This document shows, piece after piece, positions 57,327-64,000 of a stretch of DNA of 64,000 nt. The translations under genes were made by a program, and so were the position numbers. The stretch lies in the NCBI GenBank assembly GCA_023390655.1, contig JAEWCL010000023.1, positions 62,001-126,000 of the forward strand. Direction: 5' to 3'. The DNA comes from Bacillota bacterium (GTDB lineage Bacteria > Bacillota > Clostridia > Christensenellales > CAG-138). Every line of letters starts with the position of its first letter. Position 1 is the stretch's first letter. The notes under the pieces are model-generated. The model worked only from the letters and a program-made list of their open reading frames with translations, was not told the DNA's origin and ran no database searches.

Positions 57327-58121
57327 ATGTCAAAGTACCGAATTTTATTAGTCGATGACGACCCGCAGTATCTTTCCGCCGTACGCAGCTATTTCAGCGT
57401 ACAGGAGCCGATCAGGCAAGTGGATATTGCAACCGATGGACGGCAGGCGCTTGAAAAACTGCACATGACCCATTACGACGCCGTGCTGATGGATCTGATT
57501 ATGCCGAAGCTGGACGGGCTGGGTGTGCTCGAAAGCCTCTCCATCACAAGCGGGGACAAGCCTTCCGTCATTATCGTTTCCGCCATCCGCAACGAAAACA
57601 TGATCCGCAACGCATGCTCATTGGGCGCAAAGTACTTTATGGTGAAGCCTGTGGAGCCGGATACGCTGTACCGGCGCGTGTTGGACATGCTCCAGACGAC
57701 ACAGGCAAGCCCCGCGATGCCCACCCTTTCCCAGCCGCCAAAAACGCTGGATGAAAAAATCACCTCCGTGTTCCTGGTGGCGGGCATCCCCGCGCATATC
57801 AAAGGGTATTACTACCTGCGCGAGGGCATCCGCATGGTATATGCGCAACCCGTGCTCATCAACCGCATCACAAAAGAGCTGTATCCCGGTATTGCCAAGC
57901 AGTTCTCCACCTCGCCCAGCAAAGTGGAGCGCGCCATCCGCCACGCGATTGAGGTCGCCTGGACGCGCGGCAAAATCGAGAACATCAACCAGCTCTTTGG
58001 CTACAACATCTATTCGAAAAACGACAAGCCCACCAACGGCGAATTCATCGCGCTGGTGGCGGACAAGCTGCTGATGGAACAGGGCAGGGAAAAAAGCCTT
58101 TCCGAAGGCGGCGCGGCATAG
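57327..58121 (+). CDS. spo0A: Sporulation master regulator Spo0A
   Basis: The 264-residue response regulator has a receiver domain with the acidic cluster at 10-12, phospho-acceptor Asp56 (LMDLIMPKLDG) and Lys107 (VKPVE). The Spo0A-specific DNA-binding domain includes the recognition helix 'SKVERAIRHAIEVAW' and 'KPTNGEFIALVADKL'. Phosphorylated Spo0A commits cells to sporulation and other stationary-phase programmes. ATG 57327 has AAAAGGGGG five bases upstream. The usual upstream neighbour spoIVB is missing; an LCP gene sits there instead. The organism is therefore a sporulator or descends from one. Confidence 0.97.
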   Translation: MSKYRILLVDDDPQYLSAVRSYFSVQEPIRQVDIATDGRQALEKLHMTHYDAVLMDLIMPKLDGLGVLESLSITSGDKPSVIIVSAIRNENMIRNACSLGAKYFMVKPVEPDTLYRRVLDMLQTTQASPAMPTLSQPPKTLDEKITSVFLVAGIPAHIKGYYYLREGIRMVYAQPVLINRITKELYPGIAKQFSTSPSKVERAIRHAIEVAWTRGKIENINQLFGYNIYSKNDKPTNGEFIALVADKLLMEQGREKSLSEGGAA

Positions 58122-58140
58122 TCCGATTTTTTCTTAATTA

Positions 58141-58177
58141 AAAAGGGCTGCAGTGCTTCTTGCACTGCAGCCCTTTT
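58141..58177. terminator. Bidirectional terminator after spo0A
   Basis: A perfect 16-bp stem (AAAAGGGCTGCAGTGC and complement) with a TTCTT loop separates the convergent spo0A and PPOX-fold genes, with T-runs on both strands. Confidence 0.95.
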
Positions 58178-58179
58178 GT

Positions 58180-58635
58180 TCAGGTATTGGCTTTGCCTGT
58201 AATGGATGTGATGCTGATGCGCACAACAGCGGTATGCCCTATTCCGGAAGCGATGTATTTTTCCACGCCTTCCATCGCGTCTGGCGTATGGCGCGTGCAC
58301 AAGACCCGCAGCGCATGCTCTTTTTCCGCCTGCTCCGTCACCATACCCGCAACGCCGGTCACGGTGGCGGAGGCATAGTCTACGCTGTAGCTTTGCTGAT
58401 TGGTGATGGCGCGGGAAACGCAGGCGAGCGAGACCTCCGGGCGCGCTAAAATGTTCTCCAGCTTCTGGCCAGCCTGCGCGCTGTGGAAATAGATAGTTTC
58501 CCCTTCCCGCACAATGCTAAGCGGCACGCAGTACGGCGTTCCATCCGCATTGACCGTGCCAAGCACGGCATAATTGCAGGTATCCACAACTTCCAGGGCA
58601 AATTCGCGGGATTGTTCACGGTCATGTCTGCGCAT
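58180..58635 (-). CDS. PPOX-fold flavin protein (pyridoxamine 5'-phosphate oxidase-like, NimA-like)
   Basis: A 151-residue cytoplasmic protein with the split-barrel FMN fold: 'DTCNYAVLGTVNADGTPYCVPLSIVREGETIYFHSAQAGQKLENI' matches the NimA-like branch, which includes nitroimidazole-resistance reductases and many uncharacterised flavin or heme proteins. Activity cannot be assigned. ATG 58635 is chosen since AGGAGG lies seven bases upstream; the upstream extension to 58974 overlaps terL and is not credible. Confidence 0.85.
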   Translation of the reverse strand: MRRHDREQSREFALEVVDTCNYAVLGTVNADGTPYCVPLSIVREGETIYFHSAQAGQKLENILARPEVSLACVSRAITNQQSYSVDYASATVTGVAGMVTEQAEKEHALRVLCTRHTPDAMEGVEKYIASGIGHTAVVRISITSITGKANT

Positions 58636-58714
58636 GAAGCGGCCTCCTGAAAAAGTTTTCAACAGCATACCACACCCTGCCCTCAGAATGAAGCCTCTTT
58701 TGTTGCACGAACGC

Positions 58715-60064
58715 TTATTTGAGGAAAAACCCGCCGGAAGCGGGCGCATCCGATGCGAACGGATCATATGCCGCCGCTGCGCGCGGCAATATGGGCTTGC
58801 TTTTTGCGGGGCGTGACATGAGGCCATAGCGGAGCGCTTCGGGCGCGTGGTCCTCGCCGCCTGCGGCGTCCTCAAGATTCTTGCTGTCATGCAGCAGCTG
58901 CGGCAGCGTGCGCACAAGGTTGGTGCAGGTAGAGAAAATCTGCAGGAGCGGCTTGCCGTCGTCCGCATCGGCAAGATATTCCCTCACGCGCTGCCAACCA
59001 GGAATGCGCGCATTGTCTGCGCGCAGCAGCGCCACGCCGTGCTTTAAAAACACCTCCGCAATGCTTTCCCCGGAGATGCCGTCCTCCCCCTTTGCGGAGA
59101 GCCCCCGCTTTTGCCACGCGTCCGGCGACGCGACCGTGTAGGCGATCTTCTCGCCCTCCGATCGTTCCACAATGCGTCCCGCCATGCGGGAGGAAAGTAC
59201 CTGCCTGCTATATTCCTCCCGGTATACATAAACGCGCCCATCCGGCCCGCAGGCAAACCACAGCACGCAGCAAAAATCGTTGTATCCCCAGTCCATGGCG
59301 CGAAAACGCCGCCACCAGCCGGGGATTGCAAACGGCTCGCACACATGCTGTTCCCTGCGAAATTCCGGAAAATACTGGCCCTCAAGCGCGTCCCAGTCGC
59401 CTTCGAGATACGCGCGCCGCAATTGATCCGGCAAATTCATCAGCGTGCGCACATAATCGGGGTTGCGTTCCATCAATACCTTGTTGTCATACACGCGGGC
59501 GGGGATAAACGCATAGTCCTCCGGACGTTCAGAGTTCCGGTACTGCCGGTCAATGAACAGGCGCTTGACCCACGCGTGCCCCACGCCGCCCGGATTGCAG
59601 GTATAATACATGCGCGGCTTGAAATCCAGACGCGTGGAGCGGTTGCAGGTGCACAAAAACAGCATCTGCGCCTCTGTAAAATGCGTGGCCTCCTCCAGGC
59701 CGATCACATCATACTCCTGCCCCTGGTACTGGTACACATCCGCCTCCTTGTCGCAATATCCAAGCCGGATGCGCGAGCCGTTGGGAAAATGGAACGAGCG
59801 CGCGCCCGCGTTGTAGGCCGCAAGCCCATATAGTTCCTGCTGCAGCGGACGGCCATGGTTTTCCTGCAGCTCCGGCAGGGTGCGCCGCAGCAGCAACAGC
59901 TGCAATCCCGGGCGGCGCAGCGCAAGCAGCACGAACTTGCGGCGCATGGCCCAGCTTTTGCCGCCGCCGCGCGCGCCGCCGTACGCCACATGCGTTGCCG
60001 TACTCATAAAAAAGGCGCGCTGCTGCGCGCTTGGCGTTCCTATCAGCTTCCGTTTTTTTTGCAT
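58715..60064 (-). CDS. Phage terminase large subunit (TerL)
   Basis: The 449-residue protein is a complete packaging motor: ATPase domain with Walker A 'GGARGGGKSW' (29-38) and Walker B 'YDVIGLEEATHF' (118-129), then an RNase H-like nuclease domain opening with 'AMDWGYND' near 255. Length is usual for TerL. ATG 60064 has GGGAGG six bases upstream. It follows a small-terminase-like gene by 26 bases, but no portal, capsid, tail, integrase or lysis gene lies on either side in this window. It may be a prophage remnant or a domesticated pair; base composition resembles the host. Confidence 0.9.
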   Translation of the reverse strand: MQKKRKLIGTPSAQQRAFFMSTATHVAYGGARGGGKSWAMRRKFVLLALRRPGLQLLLLRRTLPELQENHGRPLQQELYGLAAYNAGARSFHFPNGSRIRLGYCDKEADVYQYQGQEYDVIGLEEATHFTEAQMLFLCTCNRSTRLDFKPRMYYTCNPGGVGHAWVKRLFIDRQYRNSERPEDYAFIPARVYDNKVLMERNPDYVRTLMNLPDQLRRAYLEGDWDALEGQYFPEFRREQHVCEPFAIPGWWRRFRAMDWGYNDFCCVLWFACGPDGRVYVYREEYSRQVLSSRMAGRIVERSEGEKIAYTVASPDAWQKRGLSAKGEDGISGESIAEVFLKHGVALLRADNARIPGWQRVREYLADADDGKPLLQIFSTCTNLVRTLPQLLHDSKNLEDAAGGEDHAPEALRYGLMSRPAKSKPILPRAAAAYDPFASDAPASGGFFLK

Positions 60065-60090
60065 GCAATCCCTCCCTTGTTTCCTTCAGG

Positions 60091-60513
60091 CTACCGGCTG
60101 AATTCCTCCGGGTCTTCAAGTACGACGGTAAGCGCGCCCTCCCCTTTTTCCGTTTTTGCAGGCTCTGTGGCGCCGTATCCCCAATCCTTGAGCAGCAACG
60201 CGGCTACATTCGCGCTGAGTTCTCCCAACAGCGCCCGCTCCACCAGATGCTGCTCCACCCGTGCCGCCGCCCAGGAAAGGGCCGCCTCCGCTTGCGAGCG
60301 CCGCTTTTTTTCGCCCTGCGGCCTTCGCGCCGCTTCCAGCCGTTCCCGCGGGAGCTCCAGCGCCGCGCAGAGCCCGGCCATGGTATACGGCACCTGATGG
60401 TAGCTGATCTCCCCGTTTTTGAGCGTCAAGCGCTCACGCGTCGCGTCACACTGTGCAAAATAGTGTTCCGCCTTTTCCCGCAGCAATTGTGCGGTCGTTT
60501 GCCGCCCCGCCAT
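60091..60513 (-). CDS. Probable terminase small subunit
   Basis: A 140-residue soluble protein, mostly helical, with 'GEISYHQVPYTMAGLCAALELPRERLEAARR' resembling the helix-turn-helix of small terminases and a helical region 'EQHLVERALLGELSANVAALLLKDWGYG' typical of phage TerS-like proteins that precede TerL. The assignment leans on position next to TerL. ATG 60513 has GGGAGG five bases upstream; the longer frame to 60576 lacks a site. Confidence 0.7.
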   Translation of the reverse strand: MAGRQTTAQLLREKAEHYFAQCDATRERLTLKNGEISYHQVPYTMAGLCAALELPRERLEAARRPQGEKKRRSQAEAALSWAAARVEQHLVERALLGELSANVAALLLKDWGYGATEPAKTEKGEGALTVVLEDPEEFSR

Positions 60514-60934
60514 ACTTCCCTCCCCCTTCTTCAGAACATGCGTTCCCATATTTGCTGCTATCGTACCATGGATCATCCTGAAAAAGGAGACTGAAAACGG
60601 TTCTATGAGGGATTATGACGCCTTATTTCCGGCACAATGCATTCTGCTTTCTTTTGCTCTTTTTTCGTAATTATTTTGTAATATTTTAAGATTTGCTTTA
60701 TCATGCATCAAACTATAATGCAAGCTTAATTTTCCGAAATAAAGCTTAAATTCCTCAATAATACAAGAAAATTTCTGAAGAAATCCTTTAAAAATAAAAG
60801 TTTCATGACATCGTTTTTTTGAAATTATTTTGTAACAATTTTGTTGACGAAGCATCACAAGTTTGTTACGCTTTTGCCGTGCGAAGAGGTTGCCGCGCTC
60901 TTATTTGCAACAGTAACGAAAGGGGTAACAAACG
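60514..60934. other. AT-rich region upstream of the PPKTG surface protein
   Basis: This 421-base stretch is much richer in A/T than its neighbours. A 13-bp direct repeat AATTATTTTGTAA occurs at 60669-60681 and 60823-60835 within longer similar T-rich blocks. TTGACG (60844-60849) with TACGCT after 17 bases (60867-60872) could be the promoter of the surface gene. The 81-residue minus ORF at 60613-60858 has AT-driven composition and no ribosome site, so I do not call it. Confidence 0.5.
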
Positions 60935-62041
60935 ATGAAAAAAATTTTTTCTCTTGTACTTGCGCTCGTCATGATGCTTGCTCTGGCCGTTCCCGCCATG
61001 GCGTTCACCAGTGACACCACCGACAGCAGCAGCACCGTTCCCTATGAACTGGACATCTATCTGGTTGATTATGAAGGCGATGAATTCTTCGGCTTTGTCT
61101 CCCTGCCGGAATCCGACCGCGGCTATGCCGTCAATGAAATTGTCTGCGCCGTTGTAGAGCTCTATGTTCCCAAGGCACAGGACCCGTATGACGATGGCTA
61201 CAGCACGCTGGTATTTTCCGGCAATAACGTTTCCCTCAAGGTGACGGACAATGTAATCTCCGGCTCCACAGCCACTCTCCAGACCGTCTACGGCCCCACT
61301 TCCTTTGACTGGGACGGCGATGATATCTCCTATGATCTTAGTGACAATGATTTCTACTATACCGCCAACCGCACGTATAAGTGGATGTTCTTTGCCAAGG
61401 TTACCGGAGATGACGCTTCATTGAGCGCCAGCCTCGTCGACGGCGAAAGCAGCGGTTCGTTCAGCACCACCGCTTCCGTCAGCTCCATTGACATCACGCT
61501 AAGCGGTGTGAACTACACCATTACCAAGTCCAAGTCCTCCAGCAGCACCGCCGGCACTTACACCATCGCGGTGAACACCGGCGACTATGCGGGCTCCAGC
61601 ATCACCATTAACGTCAGCTCCTCCTATAAGTCTACCGGTATGTCCATCAACCCCGTCGGCAGCACCGGCAATACCGCACTGGGCGTAACGGTTGGCGGCG
61701 TGCTTGGCGTATATGATGATGCCGTCATCCGCACCTCCGGCAATCTCTACGAAGAAATCATGGACATCTACGCCGACGTTGCGCAGGACATCTTTGGCCT
61801 GGATTACATGCTCATCGGCAACTATGTGCGTGATTCCTTCTTCGAAGGCCTGACTTCCGCAAGCACCGTGACCGCTGCCGTTCAGATCGAGCCCTGGACC
61901 GCTTATGTGACCGTGCCCGATACCGTGGTTGTCGATCCTCCGAAGACCGGTGATGCCGCAAGCATCCTCGGCTTCACAATAATATTCCTTGCCGCGGCTG
62001 CAGCCGCTGCGGCAGGGCTTGCAAAAAAGAGCCGCGCATAA
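60935..62041 (+). CDS. Secreted surface protein with PPKTG sortase-type anchor
   Basis: The 368-residue protein has a signal peptide (about 1-23, AVPAMA), an extracellular beta-rich region with many Ser/Thr/Asp/Tyr residues, and a C-terminal PPKTGD motif near 335. A hydrophobic alanine-rich helix and the basic tail KKSRA follow. This is the layout of sortase-anchored proteins, with Pro replacing Leu of LPxTG. The body has no domain I can name, though it is cohesin-like in overall pattern (hydrophobic beta strands, 'YELDIYLVDYEGDEFFGFVSL'). ATG 60935 has AAAGGGG nine bases upstream. No sortase gene is in the window. Confidence 0.78.
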   Translation: MKKIFSLVLALVMMLALAVPAMAFTSDTTDSSSTVPYELDIYLVDYEGDEFFGFVSLPESDRGYAVNEIVCAVVELYVPKAQDPYDDGYSTLVFSGNNVSLKVTDNVISGSTATLQTVYGPTSFDWDGDDISYDLSDNDFYYTANRTYKWMFFAKVTGDDASLSASLVDGESSGSFSTTASVSSIDITLSGVNYTITKSKSSSSTAGTYTIAVNTGDYAGSSITINVSSSYKSTGMSINPVGSTGNTALGVTVGGVLGVYDDAVIRTSGNLYEEIMDIYADVAQDIFGLDYMLIGNYVRDSFFEGLTSASTVTAAVQIEPWTAYVTVPDTVVVDPPKTGDAASILGFTIIFLAAAAAAAAGLAKKSRA

Positions 62042-62077
62042 ATTCTTGCAGAAGAAAGCGTCAACCGCGCACAAAAT

Positions 62078-62101
62078 CACCCGCCGGAATTCCGGCGGGT
62101 G
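62078..62101 (+). terminator. Terminator of the surface protein gene
   Basis: A 24-bp perfect palindrome centred on GGAATTCC (CACCCGCCGGAA and complement) is followed by GGCTTTTTGTTT. As an RNA it forms a long GC-rich stem with a minimal loop. Confidence 0.85.
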
Positions 62102-62293
62102 GCTTTTTGTTTACCTCCCCGTCCTGTTCAGGTTGTATTTGTAATTGAAATACCGTACGCTAAAGATATGATGCGTGCGTCACGTACACGCCCGAAAAAT
62201 GCATAAGCGTACCTTGGGCGCAAATGATAACCAGGAACGACCACGTTTCCTCATTTGAAACTATCGTTGCTGCCTTTTGAAAAGGAGGGTTCT

Positions 62294-63277
62294 ATGACAA
62301 CCGCACTGAGCGAAACCATACGGCTTTTTCTGAACAATACGCAGGCAATCAAGGACGGCTTTCCGTTTCAGGGCTCCATGCTGCGCAGGCTTGGCGCGCT
62401 GCTCTATACTAGCGAGCATAAAGAGGCGGATTGCGGCCGCATCCGGGAGGCCATGCAGCTCGTCAAGGCGCATACAAGCCCGTTTTCCATGTTTCGCGGA
62501 ACGACGCTGTTTTCTTTTGCGGCAATGCTTTCCCTGCGCGAGCATCAAGAAGACCTCACGAAAGACGCCGTTGTTGTGTATCAGCTGTTGAAAGCGGCCC
62601 GGTTTCACGCAAGCATGTACCTGGTGTTTGCCGCACTGCAAATTGCTTTGAGCGTCCCGCGCGACGCACAGCAGGATGCGGTCCAAAAAACACGTTCCGC
62701 CTATGAAGCCGTCCGCAGCACGCATCCGTTCCTTTCCGGCGACCAAAGCGTCATCTACGCCGCGCTCATCGGGAGCGCAGCGCAGGATACCGGGGCCGCT
62801 ATGGAAAAAACAGAGCGCCTGTTTCTGGAATTAAGACCATCGCTTACGCCAAAGGGCGAGGCGTTGAGCCTTAGTATGCTGCTGTCCCTTTCCGGGGACG
62901 ACCAAATCTCCCACCGCGTCCTCCAGATACAGGATGCGCTGGAGACGGAAGGCCTTTCGTTCCGGCGCTATTATCTGCTGCCGATGCTGGGCGTTCTTGC
63001 CTCCTCTCCGCTAAGCCCCGTAACGCTTGCGGCGGATATTGCCGGGACTGCCGCTTCCCTTCGGGCGCAGAACGGATTCGGCGGTTTCTTTGTCGCCAAG
63101 CAGGAACTGCTGCTTTTGAGTGCTTCATTGGTCATTTGTGTTGCGCCGGAGGCGCTGCCGCCGCTCAACACGGCATTGCTGGGCGGGATTACGGGCATGC
63201 TGATTGCACAGCAGGTTGCCCTTGCAGCCTCGGCGGGTGCGGCTGCAGCCGCCTCCGCATCATCGTCATCGTCCTGA
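62294..63277 (+). CDS. DUF4003-like protein of unknown function
   Basis: A 327-residue soluble protein, largely helical, with 'FPFQGSMLRRLGALLY', 'FRGTTLFSFAAMLSL' and repeated Leu/Ala-rich segments. This resembles the DUF4003 group of Firmicute proteins of unknown role; the match is from memory of the pattern and moderate. The C-terminus is odd: a hydrophobic, alanine-rich stretch followed by a run of serines. ATG 62294 has AAGGAGG five bases upstream. It forms a single-gene unit between two terminators. Confidence 0.6.
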   Translation: MTTALSETIRLFLNNTQAIKDGFPFQGSMLRRLGALLYTSEHKEADCGRIREAMQLVKAHTSPFSMFRGTTLFSFAAMLSLREHQEDLTKDAVVVYQLLKAARFHASMYLVFAALQIALSVPRDAQQDAVQKTRSAYEAVRSTHPFLSGDQSVIYAALIGSAAQDTGAAMEKTERLFLELRPSLTPKGEALSLSMLLSLSGDDQISHRVLQIQDALETEGLSFRRYYLLPMLGVLASSPLSPVTLAADIAGTAASLRAQNGFGGFFVAKQELLLLSASLVICVAPEALPPLNTALLGGITGMLIAQQVALAASAGAAAAASASSSSS

Positions 63278-63347
63278 TTGGCCGTCATTCCTTCCCGCGC
63301 AGCGCGGGTGGCGCATAAAACAGATGTGATGCCTTTTTCAACATACG

Positions 63348-63372
63348 CAAACGCCCCTAAATGGGGCGTTTG
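63348..63372 (+). terminator. Terminator of the DUF4003-like gene
   Basis: A perfect 10-bp stem CAAACGCCCC (63348-63357) and complement (63363-63372) with loop TAAAT is followed by TTTATTGC. Confidence 0.88.
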
Positions 63373-63460
63373 TTTATTGCTGTTCTTTTCCTTTTACTTG
63401 CCCGCTTTCACACTTTGTCGTAAGATAGGGGTACCATCCGGGGAAGCATCCGGGGATTCC

Positions 63461-64000
63461 ATGTTTAGCGAGGATTTTGCTTTGAAAGATTTGATGGCGC
63501 TCTATGTAAAGCTCCGTTCCCTTGTATTGTTCCGCGATCTCATTGAGGATGCCGTGTTTGCAGCCGCCATGCAGCTTTTTTCCTCCATTTCAAAAAGCGA
63601 GGCGGAGCAGGTGGACGCGTACGCGGCGTTTGCGGCAAAGCTCTTTGCCCTGACGGAAGACTGGACGGACTATGTATGGAGCAAGGCCGCGCCCAATGAA
63701 AACCCCTATGTATACAAACGTGCCATCAACGCGCCTACTTCGCGTGCCATGCAGAAATGCCTTGATGCGGAGCTTTCCATACTGGAGGAGCTTTCCCAAC
63801 TGGATGCGGCAGCAGTACGGCAGAAAATGACCTACCCGGGATATTTGCCTGTGTGGGCCACGCATCCCCTTGATTTTCATGCCGCGTATGAAGCGCGCAT
63901 GGCACATCTCAACAAGGTCGGTTACGGCATTTATGCGGAACACACCATGTTCCATTTGGAGGGCAATACCATCCTCCCGGTACAAACGCCCGACCCGGTG
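63461..64000 (+). CDS. DUF815-family AAA ATPase, N-terminal part (runs off the window)
   Basis: An open frame of 180 codons starts at ATG 63461 (GGGGA four bases upstream) and continues past position 64000. The N-terminal helical region ends with 'FHLEGNTILPVQTPDPV', the usual lead-in to the AAA module of DUF815 proteins, in which 'PDPVRL' precedes the ATPase core; the P-loop itself lies outside the window. DUF815 proteins are about 430 residues and of unknown function. A 10-bp direct repeat, CATCCGGGGA, lies just before the start. Confidence 0.75.
   Translation, partial: MFSEDFALKDLMALYVKLRSLVLFRDLIEDAVFAAAMQLFSSISKSEAEQVDAYAAFAAKLFALTEDWTDYVWSKAAPNENPYVYKRAINAPTSRAMQKCLDAELSILEELSQLDAAAVRQKMTYPGYLPVWATHPLDFHAAYEARMAHLNKVGYGIYAEHTMFHLEGNTILPVQTPDPV

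Noticed and set aside
58180..58974. 264-residue version of the PPOX-fold protein
   Set aside because: The first 113 residues overlap terL in another frame and are Arg/Cys/Ser-rich; a good ribosome site and the family N-terminus are at 58635.
58715..60513. A full prophage around the terminase genes
   Set aside because: No other phage structural, replication, integration or lysis gene and no att-like duplication could be found within the flanking sequence of the window.
60613..60858. 81-residue minus-strand ORF in the AT-rich region
   Set aside because: It has no Shine-Dalgarno sequence, an AT-driven Lys/Asn/Phe-rich composition and overlaps the probable promoter of the surface-protein gene.
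1..64000. tRNA, rRNA, transposase or integrase genes
   Set aside because: I looked for TTCRANNC arms with matching acceptor stems, rRNA core words and transposase or integrase motifs and saw none; a tRNAscan or Infernal run would settle the RNA genes.

Overview
This window looks like a chromosomal segment of a moderately GC-rich, Gram-positive clostridial bacterium. The evidence is a Spo0A gene with a 0A box, a SAM-I riboswitch on metK, an LCP cell-wall ligase, lipoprotein foldases, an NfnAB-type flavin bifurcating pair and strong Shine-Dalgarno sites (AAGGAGG-like) before almost every gene. There is no outer-membrane machinery. Most genes are housekeeping, closely packed and separated by very regular GC-rich terminator hairpins. 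I found no rRNA, tRNA, transposase or CRISPR array.

Layout. 1-9.7 kb: a polar amino-acid binding lipoprotein, the serine pathway pair serC-serA, a complete BMP-type nucleoside ABC importer (binding lipoprotein, ATPase, two permeases) and threonine synthase. 9.9-20.6 kb: two SurA/PrsA-like lipoprotein foldases diverge from a P-type ATPase-pth-mfd-hydrolase operon. 20.6-30 kb: an accessory, surface-oriented stretch with a secreted protein bearing two blocks of cysteines spaced every five residues, a 7TM-PAS-GGDEF diguanylate cyclase, an SH3b-CAP protein, a 1127-residue cadherin-like/FN3 protein and a HEAT-repeat protein. 30-47 kb: nfnAB, a TGS-like/uridine kinase fusion, PepV, a CrtO-family acyltransferase, a broken histidine phosphatase, two zinc-ribbon membrane proteins, murA, CorA, a G5 plus degenerate M23 protein, a B12/siderophore-type binding protein, YhhN, glmU and metK. 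48-58 kb: a second CorA, tex, PlsC with a zinc ribbon, a putatively leaderless ATPase, LD-carboxypeptidase, LCP and spo0A. 58-64 kb: a PPOX-fold protein, an isolated phage terminase pair, a PPKTG-anchored surface protein, a DUF4003-like protein and the start of a DUF815 ATPase that runs off the window.

How it fits together. Cell-wall synthesis and remodelling genes (murA, glmU, LCP, LD-carboxypeptidase, SH3b-CAP, G5/M23-like) recur through the window. The most unusual material is at 21.3-29.3 kb. The cysteine-periodic protein and the SH3b-CAP protein share near-identical signal peptides and an ungapped 38-bp upstream module, so they are probably co-regulated, and a diguanylate cyclase lies between them. 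Other non-routine points are the solitary terminase genes, a cassette of stem-loops bounded by a 25-bp direct repeat at 42.8-43.0 kb, two diverged copies of an intergenic element at 46.4 and 49.6 kb, and a pseudogene carrying four single-base indels.
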